From assembly GCA_039111635.1 (NCBI GenBank), contig JBCAQO010000003.1, positions 2,666,001 through 2,730,000 on the forward strand: 64,000 nucleotides of DNA, read 5' to 3'. Both the position numbers and the translations under genes were made by a program. Each line of letters starts with the position of its first letter. The stretch's first letter is position 1. This DNA comes from Heterobasidion occidentale. Lineage: Eukaryota > Basidiomycota > Agaricomycetes > Russulales > Bondarzewiaceae. Shown piece after piece: positions 57,065-64,000 of this stretch. Under the pieces are notes generated by a model. The model was not told the DNA's origin and ran no database searches. It saw only the letters and a list, made by a program, of their open reading frames with translations.

Positions 57065-57641
57065 TGTTAAACTGCTCGTTCAGTAACCCAAGAGTAACAG
57101 GTTCTTCCCTAGGTCGCACAATGGACGGAGTGGTAGACGAAGTCTCGACTGTACCAGGCAATGATACAGGAGGGAATAATGATTGGCTCTAAGTTACACA
57201 GTGTAGTGACTGCATAGGAACGAAGAGAATAGACTGAAGATCCTCAGCCTATTCTATGGGCCTTTTATACTGTATAGGGTATAGGGTAAGAGTCTGTATG
57301 CTTCTCCAGGTTTCCATCCCAGAAGAGCTGTGGTCGCCGTCTCTCTCAGCCGGTGTCTACTCTTGTACTTTTCCAGTCGCACCAATCCATCCTGGTGTGA
57401 CGAGGTGCTTACCCATAAGCCCTAAGCCCATGGCATGTGAATGCCTCTCTTATCACTGCGTGAACCTCGTGTCCCTCCAATGTAGCCTCTACCGATGTCT
57501 TGAAGAACCATTGGTCTAGTTGGCTCCTAAGGACATGCCGAATACCTTGATGTACGCTCCGTAGTGGAGCCGCCTAGCATGTGATGCTTGAACCATTGGA
57601 TAGACTGGCCCTGAAGGGCCCTGATCGGTCAAGTCATAACA
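57065..57641 (-). repeat. 5' LTR of gypsy element (577 bp)
   Basis: Same ends as the 3' LTR apart from a small difference at the TGTTA edge (CAA present only in the 3' copy). The base composition changes sharply just right of 57641. Confidence 0.92.
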
Positions 57642-60600
57642 CTTGCACAGCAATACTGTTATGATAGAGAACTTAAGATACTTAAGAAAAAAGAAGCCAG
57701 AAAACTTTATGGCATCTTTATTGAATTCACAATATTATTAGCTGCTATATTCACAGATGTTAGAGGCAAACAAAAGGCCTAATAAAAGCTATTTATTATG
57801 CACATGGATAACAAACAGCTGATGAATTTCTAGTAGAATTTCATCTCACTCTTGCAAAAAGTAGATTCAACAAGGAATCCACTATTAACCACTTTAGAAG
57901 AGCAATCCACCTAGAAATTCTAAAGAGGATGTATTAATTAGTGGACATGCCAACATTCTTAGACAATTGGATTACCTACACTCAAAGGTTCAACAATTAA
58001 TGGCACAAACTTCAAAGTGTAAAAAGCTTCACCCTAGTACTATTTTCTTTCAGTGTTGTTATTTTTCTTATAATTTATCCAACTTGCCCTACTCTATGAA
58101 TAATACTGCTGTCCTTATGACTATTGATGCTGTTAGTACCCTCCTCACTGATAGTGAGCATGCTAAACTCTAAGCAAAGGGTAGATGCTTCTATTATAAA
58201 TAAAAATAGCATATAGCCAATATGTATCCTTTAGGATCTCAATTTGGAGTACTTGTAATGAGCAACTGTCTCTAGAAATAGACAGAATAAGAAGTAAAAA
58301 TATATAAAGGATTAACAGAGCACAAAGTAGTTTCAGATGGAGCTTCAAAGAAAATTCTCAAGGAAGTCAACCAAAAGTACCTTAAAATAGAAGTCAAAGC
58401 ATGGCAAGCACAAATTCCTTTTGCACTCAAATTACAGCTTGGCAGGCCTATACAAAAGCTAAAACTAAAGAATCAAGAATCTGCCTAAAAGAAGAGCAGC
58501 TTGAGGCTAGTAGAGAAAAGGTCTTTAAATTTGTCAGGAAGCTCTGCTAAAAAAAAAAAGCACTCTTACAAGAAATAATAGCTAAGAGTAGCAAAAAAGA
58601 GCTAGATTTTTGACAAAGCCTGTATTTTTAGTATATACTAGGCTTTCTTTTATATTGCATATACTGATAGCAATATATCTCACCAAATTTACTAAAACAA
58701 CTGAATAAAATAGGTTATGAAAATTATTGCTATAAACAATTTTTTTCTTAAATTAGAAAAATGCTTTTTAAAGCCAATAAAGTTGATTACCTAGCATTTA
58801 TTATTTTCAAAGCCTGTATATCCATCAATCTAGTTAAATTTGATGGTATTAGTTAATGGCCAACTCTAACAACCCTAAAAAAAGTCTAATTTTTCTTATA
58901 TTTAGAAACATTTACTGTCAATTTATTTAGAATTTTACTACCCTTGCTTTTCTTCTCAATAACCTTACTTGCAAGAATATACCCTTTATTTAGTTGGATG
59001 CATACTAAAAAATGCCTTCACCTCTTTACTAGTTCTTGCCTTCTTAGACAACTATAAACTATTTTAATTGGAAACCAATATCTGTAGAATTTGCCTTAGT
59101 GCTATTCTATCCCAAAAAGTACCTAGTAATAGCTGGCACCTAGTAATCTATCCTTCCAGGTCATTTAATGCTGTAGAACAAAATCACAATGTATTTAACA
59201 GTAAACTGCTAGCATTTATTTATACACTCCATTATTGGTGTATTTATCTTGAAGGTATTCACTGGCTATTTAAAATATGGTCTAACCATAAAAACCTTTT
59301 TGATTTTGTATCTTCATACACTCTTTCTCACCAACAAGCCCACTGGTCCTCATTTCTATTTTACTTTGATTTTTTACTTGTTCACAAATTAAATATTACT
59401 TATAAACTAGATACTCTGTCTTGGCATTTAGACCTAAAGAAGGGGGTAAATCTTAACAACATAAATCAAATATTACTATATCCACACCTTTTTATCAAAA
59501 AAGCAATGAGAAAAGTTATAGTTGATTTTATAGACTAGCAATTATAGCAAAAAAGCAAAGCCATAGTCATATAAGACAAATAAAATAATAAACATACTCA
59601 ATATCTTCAAGGTACCAGGACCAGAAGCACTAGCAAAAGAACTACAGCAATGGAATTACAAAGACAGACTTATTTGATACCAAGGTCAAGTATACATTAC
59701 TAAAAAAAAATGACCTAAAAAGTGATATTATCAAGAAATATTATGATTTTATTATGACTAGCCACCTTAAAAGATAAAAAACCAATGTACTAGTATCCAA
59801 CAACTTCTAATAGCCAGGGATATCCATGTTTGTAAAAGACTATGTTACAAGTTGTATAAAATGCCCAAATACAAAAAATAATACACATCTCATGTACTAC
59901 TAATGCCCAATAAGATATCTGAGTTAGATTAATTGATTTTATTTATGTTGCAGTAGTTTATATACCCTATGCTAAAACCATAGATATAAAAGGAGCTGTG
60001 GACCTTTATATAAAACACATATTGAAAAGGTTTGGTTTTTAAGAAAAATAAATATCAGACTGAGAACCACACTTGGTATTACATACCACCTCAAAATAGA
60101 TAGAGAAACAGAAAGAGCTGATCAAAAACTAAAGCAATACCTCTAAGCATTTTGCAATTATAAACAAACTAATTGGCTAGACATTCTTCCTTATATGAAA
60201 TTTGCTCACAATGTTTAAGGACACTCTATAACCTAATTAATTCCCATTCTAACTCTTTTATTGATTTAATTCAACCTTTGAACCATAAATAGAACCACAA
60301 TCAGATATTCTAAATATAGAAAAAAAAAAACAGAATTAAACAGAATTTAAAAAAAGATGAAAGCTAGTATAAAATTAGCTGCAAAACTTGATAAGGAAAA
60401 ACACTATAGAAAACAAAGTATAGTTAGAAAAGGGTTAGAAGGTCTGACTCTTTGGAAAAAATGTCAAGACAATATACTTAAAAAATAAGCTTACAATAAA
60501 GTTACACAGATCACTATTATTAAAAAAAGACTTGGACCAATTTATATACAGACTCAAACTCCCTCCCACTTAGAAAATACATCCTGTTCTCCATGCCTTG

Positions 60601-60750
60601 CTTCTTACACCATATAAAGAAATAAAATCACACTGAACAAACTATGCAAAAACACCCTCTAATAAATGCATAAGATAAATATATAGCAGAAGAGATATCA
60701 GATAAATAAAAATGAGGCTACAGTTACCAGTGTTTATTTAGATGAAAGGG
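57642..60750 (+). pseudogene. Decayed Ty3/gypsy gag-pol, plus orientation, CpG-free
   Basis: Recognisable pieces in order: a gag tail (LDYLHSKVQQLMAQTSKCK, 57967), a decayed CCHC knuckle (about 58180-58235), an RT C-terminal/tether part (about 58750-59060), RNase H as an open stretch 59068-59538 (LSAILSQKVPSNSWHLV, KLLAFIYTLHYWCIYLEGIH, IWSNHKNL), integrase zinc finger (about 59740-59880), rve segment with DRETERADQKLKQYL (about 60110) and a C-terminal barrel (60530-60620). Protease and most of RT are missing: the distance from knuckle to RT end is only about 500 bp. Stops are everywhere. It is a different family from the 10.8-kb element. Confidence 0.75.
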
Positions 60751-61939
60751 ATACCCAGACTTTTCAAACAGATGACTTGCAGGATCAAACCTATCTAACA
60801 TAAAAGAGCTAGTTGTTACATATGCATACAGCGTAAAAGCAATATTTCTTAAAACAGCATTAACAAATATCACTCAAACAAAGCCAAAAGCATATAAAAT
60901 CTTCAACTTTATTTTTTCTATTCTCTCATTCATTTGGACTTCATATCTATTTAATGACTTTTTTTTTTCTGTTGCTCAACTTTACTATGTCCAACTATAA
61001 ACAAAACCCCTACTCTCAGTATTCTTCTCCTACTTGTACCTAATTCCCTTGATTTACCTTAGCAGACTAAGCAATTCAGACCAACCTCATACTCATTTCC
61101 TCCATATCCAACATAAGTACTCTCTCTGAAATCACTCAAATTGTTGACTACCTAAACTAAATGTGGGAAGCTGCTGAGTGGCTTGTAGAAAAAAAGAAGC
61201 AGACAAAGTACTCAAAAAGGTAAATAGATATACTTACTATAAAAGCATTAAAGCAATTTATTGTGGTTCATTTATTTTGATGGATTACATAGAAAACAGT
61301 GATCCACATGGGTTCTGAACCTGATATAGATATTATCTTTCTAAGTCAAGGGCTAATAAACTCAACAAGGAATATTGTAAGCATTATCAAACTCTGTCTA
61401 AACCTCTTTTTCTGATACCCCTAATACATGACCACCTCTCCTTTGGCTGAATTATTTATAGAATAGACTAAGTTGTCTCCCACCCCTATACTTTTGCTCA
61501 TAAACACTCCTACAAATACTACTTCTAGTCTTATACATCCTGAACAGAACTACCCCACTGCTCTTGCCAACCACCTTGTTTCTCTTATTGAGGGTATAAG
61601 TGCCAAAAAGTATACAGCTGGTGCTTTTTGATGGCATTTTTGGGTAGCTATAATGTAACTTAAAGATAAAAGAGAGTTCATCATAGTAGTTGACATGTCA
61701 TTAGTCATTCATCAACATATAATTTGAGAAGAGCAAAACTAACTTAGAACAATCAACATTGTGGCCAATACATATTTAAACATGGTTATATATTCTCTCT
61801 TATGAATATGCCATGATCAAAAACAGATGAATATTATGTGAATCCATTGGTCCTCTCAGTTAGACCAACCAGGAGGTAGCATTTTGACAATGACATTGAA
61901 AAATACAGTATAACAAATGTAAAGTTAGCTTTCTGATTA
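60751..61939. other. AT-rich sequence without recognised feature
   Basis: CpG-free apart from one CG near 60832. Several homopolymer T and A runs (60960-60968). No family could be recognised. It may be the 3' part of the decayed plus-strand element. Confidence 0.4.
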
Positions 61940-63480
61940 GTCCACTTTGCAGGCCAAATTGATTTAGTCTTAGAATATGTTCTTTGGCAGAGTTTTCTTG
62001 TTATAGATTTTGTCTATGACCTTTGGGTCTAGTCCTCATTAATAATATACTTGCTTCTTATTAGAAATATCAGTGTCAGTGGCTATAAGGACAAATTGAT
62101 TGGAGTTCATAATTATTCTTCTTAGGAAAAGGCCATGAAAGCACTCTGGGCTTTGTCCTTTTTGTTCAACTCTTTAAACTGAAGCCTAAATTTGTTCAAG
62201 AAATCCTTCCAGGTCTCTAAGTCTTCAAGGGTCTTCACCTCTACTATCTTAGCTAGGAAGTTTTCTGCTTATGCTCCAGTGGTCCCATGTCTCATACATG
62301 AGAGGACCAGGGAAATTTTTCCTGAATTAGTTTTATACTATTCTGACTCTGTTGCAAAAAGAAGAAGACATTAGAGAATGAATCATTGTGATTTGCCATT
62401 TTGTCTGTAAAATTGTTAGAGAGTTTGACCTTTCCCTTTTGAGTTGTGCAGGTGTTGTGAGGTTGGTTCTTGTACTAGTTCTTGTTCTCAACATTGTGGC
62501 AGTGTTTTAGATGTTGATTGGTGTTTGAGTGTCTGAGAAATTGGAGTTAGGTGTTTCTTCTTCTAGGCCCAATTTATTTAGTGTAACTAGTTTAGGATCT
62601 TTGTATTATGGTGGCTAATTCCAGGAGTTGGTTAATTCATTCTAGACAAACTCTATCTCTGTTTTATCATTGTCCAAGAAGAAATATTATCTATTCCTAA
62701 ATGAGTGGCTAAGGTAATTTGACAGGGCCCCTCCATTGGTGTCTATATAGAACTAGTAAGTCCCTGTCTATTAGATAGGATAATTGTTCTGTTGAAATTA
62801 ATTGTTAATGCATCTAGTGCCTAGCAGATATTTGCAGCCTAGGTTTTGCTCCAGGGTATGTGTAGTAACACTCTTTAATAAGGTTTATTATTCTCACTGA
62901 TGAGGATTGTGAGAGAGTGTGTGGTAGCAAGCTAGTGTTTAAAACTGCTTATTTGATAACCCCAAGAGTAGTGGGTTTTTTTCTAGGTCGCACTGATGAA
63001 CAAAGTAGGGTAATAGGATCCTCTGTATTAAAGGGAATATAGGGAGAGTATAATAAGAAGACTACACTAGAACAGTGGTCTGTATATGAAGATACAAATG
63101 AACAAAGAAAATAGACTGAAGATCCTCAGCCTATTTTATAGGCCTTATATACTATGGTGGAATACATTTGAGAATCTTTTTTATAGCTGCTGCTCTTTTA
63201 TTAGTGTCAACTCTTGTACAGCCTATCTACATTTGTCTAATCTGGTATGTGGTGGCACAAATACCCTTGGTAGCCCTTAAGCCCATTGCTATGACATTGT
63301 TTTCTAATCCTATGTGAACCTCAACTAATAATAGTGTGATCTGTTGGGACATTGGCCTCCTAAGATAATACCAAATACCTTATTGTACACTTTGTGTAGT
63401 GCTACCTACTATTTGTTGGACTTGTCATTGGAAATAGATACCCAAAAGGCCCTAATAGATCAAGTCACAGCACATACTAT
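61940..63480 (-). pseudogene. Decayed gag and LTR copy, same family as the 10.8-kb gypsy element
   Basis: Follows 56060-57641 segment by segment. 61995-62045 matches the GTCATAGATTTTGTCCATGA region of gag, 62080-62250 matches the next gag part, and 62890-63475 matches the LTR (AACCCAAGAGTAACAGG, TAGACTGAAGATCCTCAGCC, end GGTCAAGTCATAACA). It is thickened with C-to-T and G-to-A changes and small indels. The inner end is cut before protease. Confidence 0.8.
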
Positions 63481-64000
63481 ATTTTTTTCCAAGAAAGCTA
63501 GTCTAAACCTTTGATTGCTTAGCCAGCATTGTTGTCTGTCTATTAAGGTGTACTGAAGTAAATAATGTAAATGAATGCACCCAAATAATTTGAAATAGGC
63601 AATAAGTAAAATTAAATAGCTAATTGGTGTTTTATTAGTTGGTATACAACCAAACAAGTATAATAAGAGCAAAGTCACAATGAATTACTACAAACTTTAA
63701 AACCAACAATAATAATCTAACAAAAGTATGAGAGATAACAGACAAAAGCAAGTGATATAACTAAAAAACAATATGTAAATTTATATAAGGCCCAAATAGC
63801 AATACAAATAAAGTCAGTAGCAGTGAGCTTTAGCTATGGGATGCAAAAGCTAGTTTACTACAGAGTTGTTAGTACAATTATAGTTATAAGTGTGGTCTCA
63901 AATGGGTTGGAGATGAGGAAAGTGTAAGAATATGGGAAAGCAAGGTTAGAGGACAAGAAGAAACAGCTCAGCAAGGTCAGCATGTGCAAGAATCTAGTAT
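63481..64000. other. AT-rich, CpG-free sequence
   Basis: No feature recognised. The composition continues that of 57642-63480. Confidence 0.4.

Larger units (their letters stand above)
46841..57641 (-). mobile_element. Ty3/gypsy chromodomain retrotransposon, 10.8 kb, degenerate
   Basis: LTRs at 46841-47421 and 57065-57641 start TGTTA and end CATAACA in plus reading. Between them, on the minus strand, come gag with a CCHC knuckle, protease, RT, RNase H, integrase and a C-terminal chromodomain, which is the chromovirus order. Downstream lie an extra open frame (50113-51388) and about 4 kb of 3' region that includes a hairpin-rich repeat array. A purine tract AGAAAGGGGG precedes the 3' LTR. No target duplication is seen (CCGGT versus CTTGC). 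Frameshifts in gag and RT, several stops, and Asp-to-Asn changes in RNase H and integrase make it non-autonomous. Confidence 0.92.

Overview
The window is nuclear DNA of a filamentous basidiomycete fungus, most likely an agaricomycete. Three things point there: genes are broken by many introns of about 45-75 bp with GT..AG ends and CTNAY-like branch sites; the gene families are those of basidiomycetes (multicopy P450s, OTT_1508-type deaminases, KDZ transposases, copia and chromodomain Ty3/gypsy retrotransposons); and there is no bacterial-type operon or Shine-Dalgarno structure.

Positions 1-35.9 kb are gene-rich. In order: the 5' part of RIC8 (minus, leaves the window), TSR4/PDCD2 (minus), a large Mus7/MMS22-like replication-repair gene (minus), a possible small exon, a mitochondrial short/branched-chain acyl-CoA dehydrogenase (plus), the mitochondrial glycine carrier HEM25 (minus), a salicylate-hydroxylase-like FAD monooxygenase (minus) divergent from an allantoate-permease-family MFS carrier (plus), glucosidase II beta subunit GTB1 (plus), an OTT_1508-like deaminase (minus) divergent from the mitochondrial peptidase ICP55 (plus) with start codons only 47 bp apart, an APC-type amino-acid permease (minus), a cytochrome P450 (minus), a Pho80-type cyclin (minus) and an unrecognised protein (minus). 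Several genes serve mitochondria (dehydrogenase, HEM25, ICP55). The monooxygenase/carrier pair looks like a small uptake-and-hydroxylation unit, but that is inference.

Positions 35.9-64 kb are repeat territory. A complete but disabled Ty1/copia element (36302-42613, minus) has LTRs and a GTATA target duplication, and carries a roughly 1-kb insertion. A second copia fragment (43417-44640, plus) keeps an LTR and gag. Next come a possible tRNA-derived SINE and a broken KDZ-type transposase (minus). A 10.8-kb chromodomain Ty3/gypsy element (46841-57641, minus) with two LTRs follows. Its 3' part contains an extra open frame and a 1.7-kb hairpin-rich array built on a recurring ~21-nt motif; this array is the most unusual structure I found. 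From 57642 to the end the DNA is AT-rich and almost free of CpG. It holds a decayed gypsy pol in plus orientation and a decayed gag-plus-LTR copy of the same family as the 10.8-kb element. The sharp edge of CpG loss at the LTR, and the CpG-free flanks of the copia element, suggest younger insertions into an older layer of mutated repeats.

All introns and domain calls were made by eye from splice signals and remembered family motifs; no database search was possible.
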